Assembly (NCBI GenBank): GCA_964019425.1
Contig: OZ025800.1
Location: forward strand, 1,065,501 to 1,129,500
Direction of reading: 5' to 3'
Source: Flectonema sp. DT1601
Lineage: Eukaryota > Euglenozoa > Diplonemea > Diplonemida > Diplonemidae
DNA length: 64,000 bases
Shown here: one piece after another, positions 34,006-43,957 of the stretch
How positions within the stretch are numbered: the first letter of the stretch is position 1
How the letters are laid out: every line of letters starts with the position of its first letter
Position numbers and translations under genes: made by a program
Notes under the pieces: generated by a model
What the model saw: only the letters and a program-made list of their open reading frames with translations
What the model was told of the DNA's origin: nothing
Databases searched by the model: none

Positions 34006-35532
34006 CGTTGCGTGGAATTCGGGGTTTGCCCAAAAAAAAAAAAAAAAACATAAGAGACTGTCAGTTCTTTTTTTTTGCTTCCGTGCGTAGATTACTTCTG
34101 CACAAGTTCTCTTACCTCTTAATCGCTGCTACCAACCATGTCAAAGTATTTATGGTGCTTGCACATCATATTTATAGTTCATGTTGATGATTTTATTCTC
34201 TGTGCAGTGTGGGCTTGTCACCTGTTCATTGTGACCTGTTTATAAAAACCGACACCACCCATGAATGTGCACAAAACAATTATATCTCTTTCCTCAAATA
34301 GTACGTAAGATCGTTTAAAAGTCTTCATCACATCTACGTATCAGCTCGTCGTAGCTCGTCGATTCTTTTTTTTTTTTGAGAAATATCGATTAGGGCATGA
34401 CATTCCTTCTGGGTGTTTTTTTCCTTTTTTTTTTTTCGTTCTTGAATTTCGCCTATTGCTCCTTTGATAGAGCCCATGACACAGAAGTTCACACTGTTAA
34501 TCTATTGTGCTACTTGTGGTATATCGTGGAGAGTTAGTTGAGGTACGACGTGCTCATCAGAAACCTATTTGAGTATTGAATTTAGCTTTTTTGATGAACG
34601 TACTCTACAATTGTTCTTTTATTAATCATTTGCGTGTCGTTTTAACTTCCTAATCAGTTTGTCTTGCTTCTTATCAATTAAGCATAGTAAGTGTATGCGC
34701 GTGTGTGTTTTCCCTACTTCGATAAAATCTGTAAGAGAGAGAACAGTAGTGTTTCTGTATTAGTACCTGTAATGAACGGGAACTGCGGATGAGTTATTTG
34801 TCACTTTTTTTTTGTTTTTTGTTTCTTTTCTATTCTCGCGGTTATTATTATGCGAGTGGTCAGTCTTTTGTGTTGCCGGAATCATGGAAGGTTACCATTT
34901 GATCAAAGCAAAGGTTCAACAGATCTTTGTTTCTTTCTTTATCGCAATAATCATCATTGAGGATGGATGGATATTTGTTGTTGCCCTTTATTTATTATTT
35001 ATTTTTAAAAGAACCCTATTCTAAACAATGTTTTTTTTTTTTGAAGAACTACAAAACTTAATGATTGTGGTGAGGCATTATAACGCAGTTATAACTCTAT
35101 TTTTTTTTATTTCGTGTTTTCTGAAGAACCCTGTGCAGTGCCTGCACAAACACTTCCCCAGAATTTATTTTTTTCTTTTCGTCGAATGTTTTGTTAAATT
35201 GAGCGAAGCTGAACATTGATTTCCTTTAATTAAATTAATAATTTTTTGGAAAAAACGGCCATCCTCTGTTGCTGTGAGTTACCCTAATACTCGTTCTATG
35301 CTGCAACGTTGGTATAAATGTTTAATTAGCATCTCACGCCCGCTACACCTTCAAGTGAGCATGGGTAGAGACTCTTTTTCCTTTTATTATTATCATCCTT
35401 CGTGACCATTCCTCAGCACCTCTTTTTGGTATTAAAAATATCTGAGTTTAATGCTTTTAATGTGGATACTTTATCTTATAACTGACTTTAAAAAAAAAAA
35501 AAACACCCAACGACAGTATTATGTGTCTAATC

Positions 35533-35578
35533 AACTTCGTTGAGAACGAAATTCGTTCGAGGAGTTGTCAACGAAGTT
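35533..35578. other. Nested stem-loop (11-bp outer, 6-bp inner)
   Basis: AACTTCGTTGA (35533-35543) pairs perfectly with TCAACGAAGTT (35568-35578). Directly inside, GAACGA (35544-35549) pairs with TCGTTC (35553-35558) around a three-base loop, leaving a 9-base bulge on one side. The stacked perfect stems make it the best small structured-RNA candidate in the window. No family is recognised. Confidence 0.4.
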
Positions 35579-36624
35579 TTGTTGTCAAATTGATTGATTT
35601 AGTTTGATTGGACAATCTTCGTAGCATTCATACTATACAGCAAACGTTAGATTAAATCTCTCTTTAACTACTCATTTTATTGTCATAACGTGTGTAACAA
35701 CGTTCCCCTTACTTGAGTAGGGATGTGTTTGATGTCCTTACACAATTTATTTACGTTGTGATAACTAACTGCAATTCATGACAAGCTCGTACCACTTACG
35801 TTCATGTGTTTGTTTTTGTTCATAAGATAAGTTCATGTTGAGCTGATCTGCTGTTTTAAACTTCCCGAGTGAGCTTTTCTTAGAAGCTGTAATTTCCTCT
35901 AACTTAACTCACCTAACATGTGTGCTTGTGATTGTTTTTTTATGGGTGTTAGTCCTTCTGCCGCATCGATGTATCGGGCTCTGGGTTTTCTATTTTTATT
36001 ATTATTTGAATTCTTGTGTGGTGTATTTTACTGAAAAAGTGCTAGTGAGCTGTTTTTTTTTTTTTTATTCTTGTCACAACGCAACCTCTGTAAATAATCA
36101 TCACTAGCAAATGTTTTTTCAATCTCGTGTTTCTTGCTCTCTTTCCGTGTTCACTGTAACCCAGGCGATTGCAGAAGATCTGATATGTTTTTCTTTCTTT
36201 CTTTTTTTTTTTTTTTTTCTTCGAATGCAAATCTGGATGCATACCACTCGACAATTTGCGTCGTTTTCAATTTTGCTGATTTAAACACATCCTGTGGTCA
36301 AAAAAAGCTACACAAGGCCGTGACCGTAGTATATGTTTCTCCCGTGGATCTGTAGGTTTTCCCTTTTTCCTTTTTTTTTTCCTTCTTTTTTTTTGTTCCT
36401 ACAAATCTATAACGAATCCTGTTAGCTGTTCCTGATTTTTGGCTTCCCAGGCTTCGTAAACAAATAATTGTTCGGTTGAAAGATAATTGTGTCAGCGTAT
36501 CCCTTTTATCAGGATTTTGTACTGATGGCGCACGAACTATGTTACTGTTCCCAAGGTATTCTGAGTATGTTTAAATTATTAAAAGAAACAGAATTATAAA
36601 GCTGAATCTCATACTTAGTTGCAA

Positions 36625-36645
36625 AAGACCCGCTCGATGGGTCTT
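36625..36645. other. Hairpin, 7-bp perfect stem
   Basis: AAGACCC (36625-36631) pairs with GGGTCTT (36639-36645) around a 7-base loop, about 350 bases before the next gene. Function unknown. Confidence 0.3.
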
Positions 36646-36904
36646 CTCTGTTGGTGTCGAGACAAAGACCAGATTCAGATAAACTAAAACATTATAACAC
36701 GTTTTCATGTTAACCAAATTATTTTTTCATGAAAAAATACCGTGTTTTTTTTCTTTTTTTTTTCTTTCTCATTCTAATTTCCAGTAAAAGAGACGAGTCA
36801 CAAAAGAAAAAAAAAAGAAGAAGAAGGTATCCCGACTTCGTTTCCAATTTATTTCCCTTCTACATCCTTACTAAAGTAATAGTACTTTATAACGGATAGA
36901 GAAG

Positions 36905-36985
36905 GTAAGTCGTTCAATATAAGCCATGGTTATGTCAATTGGGATGTTTGTGGTGTTCGATTATACAATTTATTTTCTCCAACAG
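36905..36985 (+). other. Predicted 5' leader intron
   Basis: GTAAGT at 36905 and a pyrimidine-rich TTTTCTCCAACAG ending at 36985 delimit an 81-base intron nine bases before the ATG at 36995. The open frame extends upstream to 36926 only by reading through it, so the later ATG is preferred. The AG could equally accept a spliced leader. Confidence 0.6.
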
Positions 36986-36994
36986 CCACCAGAC

Positions 36995-37936
36995 ATGTCC
37001 GACACAGATGTCCCTGAAGACAACTGCGCTGGTCAAGTATTGTTATTGGGACCGGTTAGAGAATTAGTATTTGATTATTTGGGTTGGAGTGGCATTGTTT
37101 TATTATCTACATCGAAAGCAATATATGAACATTGCATGATCCGAGTTCCGGAGGGATTAAAAAAAAGTGAACGGAACCGAATCGCTTTTCTTAATGAAGA
37201 CAGCAGTCTAGAAGACTGCGTATCCGCGATGAAACTTTTATTTAATATTAAAAGTAATCTGTTGCAGGATTTTATTATATCACCGCACGAGTTCAATGGA
37301 AGTGTATTCAAACCAGGGGAGATGGTTGACGTCTTGGATTCGGTTAGAAAATGGTACGACTCGGTAATTATAGATACAAGAGTCAATGGTCCTGATCAAG
37401 AAATATTAGTACACTATAAGTCTTGGAGTAATAAATGGGATGAATGGATTAACGTCAACACTGACAACCATCGTATCGCACCAGTCCTCACTCAAGCACT
37501 AGGACGTAGAGGTGATGCGTATTGGTCTGAACACAGAAATTCACAAATATGGAGGGTTTGGATTCCCTCAAGTCTCGCCGTCTACACTAATCCAACTGCT
37601 GGATTTGAAACAATTTTATCTCGTCTGGAACTCCCTAACCCTACTCGTTCTTGGGACAGTGATGAATTGTGTGTGTCAATCTTAGCTGAGTTCTTTGAAA
37701 GTTACTTAGTAAAACGTGAAATGCTTAAACTAAAAACAAGAGATCGATGTATCTACCGTTCAGATATATTCCCTCTTAGACTTGCGGAAGATGGTGAAAC
37801 GAAACTCGCAGACAGATACCTAATTCATATTCATGACGACTCTCATTCTGTAATTGTTATGAGAAGGATCGGGCCGTATCCTTTCTTAGGATTTCCGGCT
37901 CAAAAGGTTTGGAATAAACCCACAAACAATGAATGA
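36995..37936 (+). CDS. F-box-like protein with Tudor-knot/chromo-barrel domain
   Basis: 313 residues. Residues about 14-50 (LLGPVRELVFDYLGWSGIVL) resemble an F-box: a short hydrophobic helix bundle with a conserved Trp. Residues about 106-163 form a Tudor-knot/chromo-barrel-like module with its typical signature: FKPGE, then KWYDS, LVHYKSW and KWDEWI, ending in RIAP. That fold binds methylated lysines or nucleic acid in chromatin proteins. The C-terminal 140 residues are conserved-looking but unrecognised. If the F-box is real, the protein could be a substrate adaptor of an SCF ubiquitin ligase that reads chromatin marks; this is inference. An earlier in-frame ATG at 36926 was rejected because it lies inside the predicted leader intron. 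Confidence 0.75.
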   Translation: MSDTDVPEDNCAGQVLLLGPVRELVFDYLGWSGIVLLSTSKAIYEHCMIRVPEGLKKSERNRIAFLNEDSSLEDCVSAMKLLFNIKSNLLQDFIISPHEFNGSVFKPGEMVDVLDSVRKWYDSVIIDTRVNGPDQEILVHYKSWSNKWDEWINVNTDNHRIAPVLTQALGRRGDAYWSEHRNSQIWRVWIPSSLAVYTNPTAGFETILSRLELPNPTRSWDSDELCVSILAEFFESYLVKREMLKLKTRDRCIYRSDIFPLRLAEDGETKLADRYLIHIHDDSHSVIVMRRIGPYPFLGFPAQKVWNKPTNNE

Positions 37937-37980
37937 AGGCTTCCTACCATCTTAATTTCTTTTAAATACCTATCCCGATG

Positions 37981-37984
<4 letters not shown>

Positions 37985-38016
<32 letters not shown>
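37985..38016. repeat. Poly(T) run of 32
   Basis: An uninterrupted T run in the 202-base gap between the Tudor-knot and myotubularin genes. In a trans-splicing genome such tracts can guide both the upstream poly(A) site and the downstream leader addition; here it lies about 105 bases before the likely acceptor at 38122. Confidence 0.7.
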
Positions 38017-38017
<1 letters not shown>

Positions 38018-38138
38018 TTTGAGCAAATTACGAATTGCCTTAGACAATTAGCTCTTGATTGATTTTACTGAAATTGTCGTTATTTTAAAGACAAAGTCAA
38101 TATAAGTGTTATCTCTAATCAGATTCTAACATAATAAA

Positions 38139-40343
38139 ATGCTTGAATGGGAGGGTGTTCTCTCAGATATCCCTCAACACCCACCAAAATATGAAGAAGT
38201 CTGTGATGGTGAACAGGAATGTCATACCCAACCTCTAACAGTTTATCTTCTTAATGGAGGTCGCTTTGTACCTTGTAGGATGATGGTAACCAATTTTCGT
38301 ATTGTCCTCAGCCGAGGATTAAATGGAACAGGAGAATGCATGTCAATCCCAACCTCCCTTATCGATTCCATAAATGAAGAGAACATAAATGTTCATCAGT
38401 ACGTCAACGACAATAGCAAACTACTTGAAATACAATGTAAAAATACTTGGACATTCACACTAAGATTAGACTACAATTCTGACTCATCCAAAGAATTGTA
38501 TGAGAAAGCGAAGAATCTTATAATTGATAAACACAAATCAACATATCCAGTTGAGAATAGATTCTGTTTTGTAAGACAACTATCAGAGTCTAATCAAAAG
38601 CCAATCACTGATCTGTACTCTCTGGATGATGAGTTGTACAGAATGGCTGATAATTTCTCAGGTCTCTTCAGAGTATCACTAGTGAATAAAGATTACGGTG
38701 TGTGTGAGAGTTATCCTAGGAAGGTCATAGTTCCAGCTGTATTAAGTGACGTTGACTTGATGGGACATGCTGAATTTCGAGCTAGAAACCGATTTCTGAT
38801 GGTATCTTGGATAGATAAACGAACCAGCTGCTGCATCGCTAGATCAAGCCAACCGAAAGTAGGACTGTCCCGAAGTAGGAGTCAACCTGATGAGGATGCT
38901 GTAAGAAAACTAGCTCCAACACAGGGACTTGCAAGCAATATCCGCAGTAATATAAAAACTAGAAGACAGGCTGCTACTGAAATCGATCACTTGTCGAGAA
39001 TGAATCAAGCTCAGGAAGATCGCATTCCCGTAACGATAATTGATGCTAGACCTTGGAAAGCAGCCATCGGAAACCTCGCAAAGGGCGGAGGCTATGAAGA
39101 TGAAAGTATTTATAAATGTGCTTACATGTGTCAAGGTGTAGAAGACTGTCATACTGTTCAGAGCTCATTAGAACAGTTACGAAAAGTTATTAATGTTGGC
39201 AGTAAGAATTGGAGATCACAATTCTCACAAACAAAATGGTTAGAACACATTGAAAGTATCTTAGCAGCATCACAAAGAGTTGTGTCAGAAATTCAAGAAC
39301 AGAGATCTGTACTAGTCCACTGCAGCAACGGATGGGATCGAACAACACAAATCGTATCCCTCGCAATGCTTCAATGCGATAGTTATTTCAGAACTTATAT
39401 CGGATTTCAAACTCTTATTCAAAAAGAATGGTGTGATGCCGGTTTTCGATTCGGTTCTCGATGTGGAAACGGTGGATCGTCAAACAGAAAAGATTTATCT
39501 CCAGTTTTCTTACAGTTCGTTGAGTGTGTTTGGCACCTCATAGAACAACACCCAACTTCATTTGAGTTTACTGAAGGGTATCTAATAAAGCTATTAGATG
39601 CTGTGTATTCTTGTAAACATGTTGATTTCATTCATGATAATAAGAAGTCACGTGATGAGTTTAATTCTCATCATGGATTCAACTTATCGTCGTATTGGGA
39701 TGAATTATCTCAGGGGTCAGTTAAGAGTGGATTACTGAATATAGCTTACGTACCTACTTCGTGTGTGTTATTCGTTAGAACACATCCAAGATACGTTAAC
39801 TCGTTGTGGAATAATTATCATTGTCGTTACATCGATCATTGGCAAGGGGGAAGGAGTGGAGTTGCGAATACATATTCGTATCTTAGCAGGTTGTCAGAAG
39901 TTTTTCAGTATCTCGCAGGGGAGGGGGGTTCAACATTCTCTTCTAATGGTATTGATAGGAGAGGATCATTGTTTTGTAATGATTCTATTGGAAATGATAT
40001 TCAGCCGTCGGAGAAAAAGATATTTTCAAATTCTAAATTAAATCAATCTCAACAAGGACTCGATGCAGAACATCGACGAGGTGTTTATTTCAGTTCCGTT
40101 GACGTTCGATGGGTTCCTGATGCACTTGCTCCTGGGTGTTCTCTATGCCAAGCGAATTTCACGATTTTTCGCCGTCGTCACCACTGCCGAGCCTGTGGAC
40201 AAGTTCTGTGCTCTCTCTGTTCAAGTGCTCGCAAGTACCTTCCCCTGTTAGGACACAACACTACTAAAGTTAGAGTTTGTGATGCCTGCAGAAATATCAA
40301 CGGTCCTAAGAGAGACTCTAGTGACGGCTATTTGTCTACGTAA
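38139..40343 (+). CDS. Myotubularin-family phosphoinositide 3-phosphatase with FYVE domain
   Basis: 734 residues in one exon. The family removes the 3-phosphate from PI3P and PI(3,5)P2 and controls endosomal and autophagic traffic. In order: a PH-GRAM domain (about 15-125), the phosphatase core (about 150-570) with the active-site loop VHCSNGWDRT, in which Cys395 and Arg401 make the CX5R motif, and a C-terminal FYVE zinc finger (about 657-722) with WVPD, RRRHHCRACG, four CXXC pairs and VRVC. All key residues of both catalytic and PI3P-binding parts are present, so it should be active and recruited to PI3P membranes. The architecture resembles animal MTMR3/MTMR4. The ATG lies 16 bases after a CAG at 38120-38122. 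Confidence 0.95.
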   Translation: MLEWEGVLSDIPQHPPKYEEVCDGEQECHTQPLTVYLLNGGRFVPCRMMVTNFRIVLSRGLNGTGECMSIPTSLIDSINEENINVHQYVNDNSKLLEIQCKNTWTFTLRLDYNSDSSKELYEKAKNLIIDKHKSTYPVENRFCFVRQLSESNQKPITDLYSLDDELYRMADNFSGLFRVSLVNKDYGVCESYPRKVIVPAVLSDVDLMGHAEFRARNRFLMVSWIDKRTSCCIARSSQPKVGLSRSRSQPDEDAVRKLAPTQGLASNIRSNIKTRRQAATEIDHLSRMNQAQEDRIPVTIIDARPWKAAIGNLAKGGGYEDESIYKCAYMCQGVEDCHTVQSSLEQLRKVINVGSKNWRSQFSQTKWLEHIESILAASQRVVSEIQEQRSVLVHCSNGWDRTTQIVSLAMLQCDSYFRTYIGFQTLIQKEWCDAGFRFGSRCGNGGSSNRKDLSPVFLQFVECVWHLIEQHPTSFEFTEGYLIKLLDAVYSCKHVDFIHDNKKSRDEFNSHHGFNLSSYWDELSQGSVKSGLLNIAYVPTSCVLFVRTHPRYVNSLWNNYHCRYIDHWQGGRSGVANTYSYLSRLSEVFQYLAGEGGSTFSSNGIDRRGSLFCNDSIGNDIQPSEKKIFSNSKLNQSQQGLDAEHRRGVYFSSVDVRWVPDALAPGCSLCQANFTIFRRRHHCRACGQVLCSLCSSARKYLPLLGHNTTKVRVCDACRNINGPKRDSSDGYLST

Positions 40344-40880
40344 TTAATCAATCGTTTCATCCTTTATTTCTAAATAGTTGGATTGGTTATGTACTGCTAT
40401 AGGATTCTCTTTCAAACAGCGCTACCTACTGTGTCGGTCCAGTGAGGTGCCGACGCGTTTTTAAAAATAAAAAAATAAAATAAATAAAACAATTTATTTC
40501 GTATAACCGGGTTGTATTTTTTTTTCGACGTCATCTCTTCCTCTCATATGTTCGCATTTACCCTTTGTTTACCTGTAACAAAAATATTCAATTTTTTCTT
40601 TTTTTTTATTTTCTTTTGTTTTTATTATTTTGATATTACTGATGTCTTGCCAATTTTTCGTTCTCTATAAAAAGGAGTTTTTCTTTTTTTTTTTTTTGGG
40701 CCACTTTTTTACAACAGTGCAATCGTGACATCGATGTGTTGTTTTGTGACATTACACGATCTCATAACTAATGTTGTCATACAGAAGCACACAGCAGAGG
40801 GATGAGGCTAAATAGTTCTCGTCTTCTTTTATTACTTTTTATTACTTACAGACACACTTAAAAAGCAAAACCAAAACAAA
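40344..40880. other. Intergenic gap and leader
   Basis: AT-rich spacer with T runs and no gene. TTATTACTTACAG ends at 40851, giving a 29-base leader before the next ATG. Confidence 0.5.
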
Positions 40881-42053
40881 ATGGCAAAGAAGAAGTCTGG
40901 CAACGCAAATGCAAAGGCTGTGGAAAAACCTGTAGCAGCAGCAGCAGCAGCAGCAACACCAGCACCACAAGCACCAAGAGTACAGCAAGCAGCAAGAAGG
41001 AGACCAGCGAAGAGATCTTGTGATTGGATGTGTTGGGCGATAACACCAATTTTATTAATTGGTGTTCTTCCTCTTGTTGTTCTTCACTTACCATTTTTAG
41101 TACCTCCAACTGATGACGTAAATGGCCAATGGACAATGGTCGGCGGACCAACATTCCAAGGCATCCACGGACTGTGGTCAACAGTAAACAAGTTTAATAA
41201 TAAATTCTGTGGAGAACACGGTCAAGTAGACACCGTAAAGTGTTACTGGTCAGTGTTGGAAATGACTTTTCACATTATTAGATCACCAGGTATGGTTGAC
41301 TTTTACACCGCCATACCTCAACATGCACTTAGAGAAGAAACACTATCTCAATATGAGAATGCTGTCTCTCCTTTATTTACAGATAAACAATGGATTGAAG
41401 GAACAGCTGACAGTAATGGTGTCGGTGCATCACAAGTGGCTACCGCGTTGTTAAACTTGGCTGACATCTCACACTCTAGGTTAGCTCCTATGTCAACTGC
41501 TCATGGTACTTTTGGTCTTGAGTTCCACTGCATGGAAGATGAAGTTAATTACATACCATGTCAGAATGAATTTGAAGGTGTTATTGGATCAAAAAGAATA
41601 CCAATCATGGGAAGTGATATCGTTAAGAAATGTGGTACCCGAAGACTCAGTGGAGATGAGATCTCAAGGATTAGAGACCACGTTGATTCAGAAGTCTGGA
41701 ATGGAAAGCGTAAAGTTCTCTACGCCTTTGGTATTGACTCTGCTATCGCCCTCACGAAATCCATCACACCAGACATGTCATCCAGCATGGCTGTCACTAT
41801 AGTGATCTTACCGATAGTGGATCAAGGGTATGTATTTACTTTGTGGTATTGTCTTTGTTTTCAATCACAAGATATGATGTAATAAAAAATAAAAACACCA
41901 AACAGACATCAGTGGAATGTCGCTTCCCGTGGGCGTGTCCAATGCACTAGCGAACTATTCAGAAAAGGTTACGATAACACTTTTAGATACATTGCGTGGG
42001 TTTTGAGAACATCAAAACACGAAAAGCTACCAAATTATCCAGGAGTAAACTAA
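40881..42053 (+). CDS. Orphan protein with one membrane span
   Basis: Exons 40881-41827 and 41906-42053 join in phase to 364 residues; the 78-base intron runs GTATG to AACAG. I do not recognise it. The first 45 residues are Lys/Ala/Pro/Arg-rich with a short alanine run. Residues about 47-71 form one hydrophobic span (ITPILLIGVLPLVVLHL) followed by a Pro-rich exit. The remaining 290 residues look like a folded domain with scattered cysteines (KFCGEHG, VKCYW, FHCMED, IPCQNE, KKCGTR), which suggests disulfides in an oxidising compartment and a type II orientation; both are inferences. The basic N-terminus is not a cleavable presequence. The next gene also codes for an orphan single-span protein. 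Confidence 0.75.
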
Positions 42054-42767
42054 TGAGATAAATACATTAGTATTGATATCTAACAGACAGTGCCTTTACA
42101 ACGGCAAGGACTGCTTGGTCTTGTATGATTCCCTTTTCGGTTTAATAGATCACTTCAGAAACATGAATTTACCCCTTTTTGGGAGGGGAACGGTGTGTGT
42201 TAAAACAAGGAAAACAGGAGCTGGGATACCACGTTAGAATCTATCTTTTATGCCCACGTCTGTCTCTATGTCTGGAGTTGGACGGAAAAAAAAAAAAAAA
42301 AAAGAGCTTGCTTTTGTGACATGCCGCAGCCGTTCTCGTTCCCTTTTTTTTTTTCTTTATAAAACGGGATTTTACGACACAAATGTTATTAAAAAAAAAT
42401 GAAATAAAAAAAAAACAAAAACGATTAGTGTTCTCAAAACCACAAATTTATGTAGCAATTCCTAGCTTTTTTTGCACGTCTCTGGGCTGCACGGGAAAGC
42501 TCATTGCTTCCTCGCCTTTTATAACTAACAGTTGCATGGCCTTATACCTTTCTATTACGGTGCTTTGTTGCATTTCTTGTTTTCGAATACATTTTTTTTT
42601 TTCTTCTTCCCGTACGCTAGTTTGATGCATTGTTGTAAACGAAACTTTTTTTTTTTTTTTTGTTATTTTATTTTCTACATGGACACGTTCTATAAGACGC
42701 GTTCTGATAGTTACAAAATGAATCCTATTCGTATTTACCTCTCTAGATTTAAAAAAATGAGAACACT
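42054..42767. other. Intergenic gap and leader
   Basis: Contains an A run at about 42284-42302, T runs near 42592 and 42646, and no convincing gene. ACCTCTCTAG ends at 42746 and leaves a 21-base leader that carries a four-codon upstream frame. Confidence 0.5.
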
Positions 42768-42771
42768 ATGA
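42757..42771 (+). promoter_or_regulatory. Four-codon upstream frame overlapping the main start
   Basis: ATG AGA ACA CTA TGA at 42757-42771. Its stop codon overlaps the main ATG at 42768 (the shared bases are CTATGACC). In a leader that starts near 42747 this is the first ATG. Termination-reinitiation, or leaky scanning, would be needed to reach the main frame. Confidence 0.45.
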
Positions 42772-43538
42772 CCGGATTAGTATATAAAGCTGTTTCTAAT
42801 GAAGAAGTTGTTTTGATGGGTGGGATCGAAGCACTCTGTCCGCTGGATGAGTTTGGAAATGCTTTAGTAGCAGTGAGTAATACAGCTACTCCATCACCAT
42901 CTCCAAATCGGAATGTTGCTCCTCCTATAAAGCAGCAATCACAGGCCCCACAGAGAAGAGTTATTAGTATTCCACTTGCTAGTTGGTGTGGACCAATTAA
43001 GAAAGATGAACTAAAAGTCACTAGTTACGTTCCATCAACAGCTGTGATAGCGAAATACGCAGTCATTGCAGCATTGATTCCAGTGTTGGTATCCTTACCG
43101 GTGTTGGTGTTACGTAAGCGTAATCAATGTTATTTGTGGGCAAAGAAACCCGTAATTGATGACGGCAGGTTGATAATCCCTTCAAAGTCGAGAGTGTTGG
43201 AATGCTTTCCAGTTAGATCTGCTTTTCCTGGAGTTCAAAAAAGAGTGTTCACACCGGCATCAACATCATCATATCCAAAGGTTGTTAGTATTCTTGTGGG
43301 TCGAAAACCTTCTCCTCCGTTTCTGTATAGGAGAACTCCTACTAAGCAAATTGCTTTTAATTTAACACTTCCACAAAAATGGAATCAAACGAGGTGGTCT
43401 GTTGAACAGAAAGCACGTCATCTTGCAGAGGGTTCTCTTCAACCCGCTGTTGATAACGAAATCAAACAACCTCATAAACCTCGTGGATTATATATAAGGG
43501 CAGCTAGATATCAAGAACCAGACCACTTAAGAGTGTAA
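42768..43538 (+). CDS. Orphan protein with one membrane span
   Basis: 256 residues, one exon, not recognised. Residues 1-45 include a compact start (LCPLDEFGNALVAV) and a Ser/Pro-rich linker. One clear hydrophobic helix lies at about 92-116 (IAALIPVLVSLPVLVL), flanked by Lys/Arg on its C-terminal side. The C-terminal 140 residues are strongly basic and Pro-rich, without known motifs. The positive-inside rule suggests the basic tail faces the cytosol or matrix. No signal peptide. It follows another single-span orphan by about 0.7 kb, but the two do not resemble each other. Confidence 0.7.
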   Translation: MTGLVYKAVSNEEVVLMGGIEALCPLDEFGNALVAVSNTATPSPSPNRNVAPPIKQQSQAPQRRVISIPLASWCGPIKKDELKVTSYVPSTAVIAKYAVIAALIPVLVSLPVLVLRKRNQCYLWAKKPVIDDGRLIIPSKSRVLECFPVRSAFPGVQKRVFTPASTSSYPKVVSILVGRKPSPPFLYRRTPTKQIAFNLTLPQKWNQTRWSVEQKARHLAEGSLQPAVDNEIKQPHKPRGLYIRAARYQEPDHLRV

Positions 43539-43957
43539 GATTCAACAATTATCCTCCTATTTCACTGTAGGATGTTACTTACACTTGATTAACAGTTCTT
43601 CAATTGCAGTTTCTATTTGTTTTTTGATCATCTTTGCGATTATTTATTAGTATTATTGTTGTTCTTCTCTTCCTTTTCAAAGCTTCAACGGCTGCACTGA
43701 AAAGTTCGCTTCTGCGATTCTTGGAGTGTGTCAAAATCGATTATTATTATTGTTTTTCTTGTTTTCGATAAGTTTTGTTGCCTCAAAGCACGTAATATTT
43801 TTTTCATAAAAAGGAAGAACGACGGTAAAAAAAAAAAAAAACGAACAGCAACAACAACAACAGCAATAACGATTTCAAATTCACGAGTTAATGTAGTATT
43901 TGTAATTTACATTACTTTTTTGAGAAAAGCAAAAAAAAAAGAAAAAGAAAAAGAAAA
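43539..43957. other. Intergenic gap and purine-rich leader
   Basis: T-rich spacer, then a leader of nearly pure A/G (43925-43957) directly before the next ATG. The nearest AG after a T tract is at 43923-43924. Confidence 0.45.

Larger units (their letters stand above)
33560..36994. other. 3.4 kb intergenic gap with structured inverted repeats
   Basis: No protein-like frame on either strand. It contains two strong inverted repeats (33946-34005 and 35533-35578), a smaller hairpin (36625-36645), A/T runs, and the leader of the next gene with its own intron. An AATTTTTTGG word near 35240 resembles an Sm site, but I could not recognise a snRNA or spliced-leader RNA around it. Confidence 0.55.

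Noticed and set aside
35221-35280. Possible snRNA or spliced-leader RNA with an AATTTTTTGG Sm-like site
   Set aside because: No supporting stems, conserved leader or terminator could be recognised; such a word is common in AT-rich DNA.
36926-36994. Upstream ATG extension of the F-box/Tudor-knot gene
   Set aside because: It lies inside a predicted leader intron (36905-36985); the extension is hydrophobic and unlike the protein.
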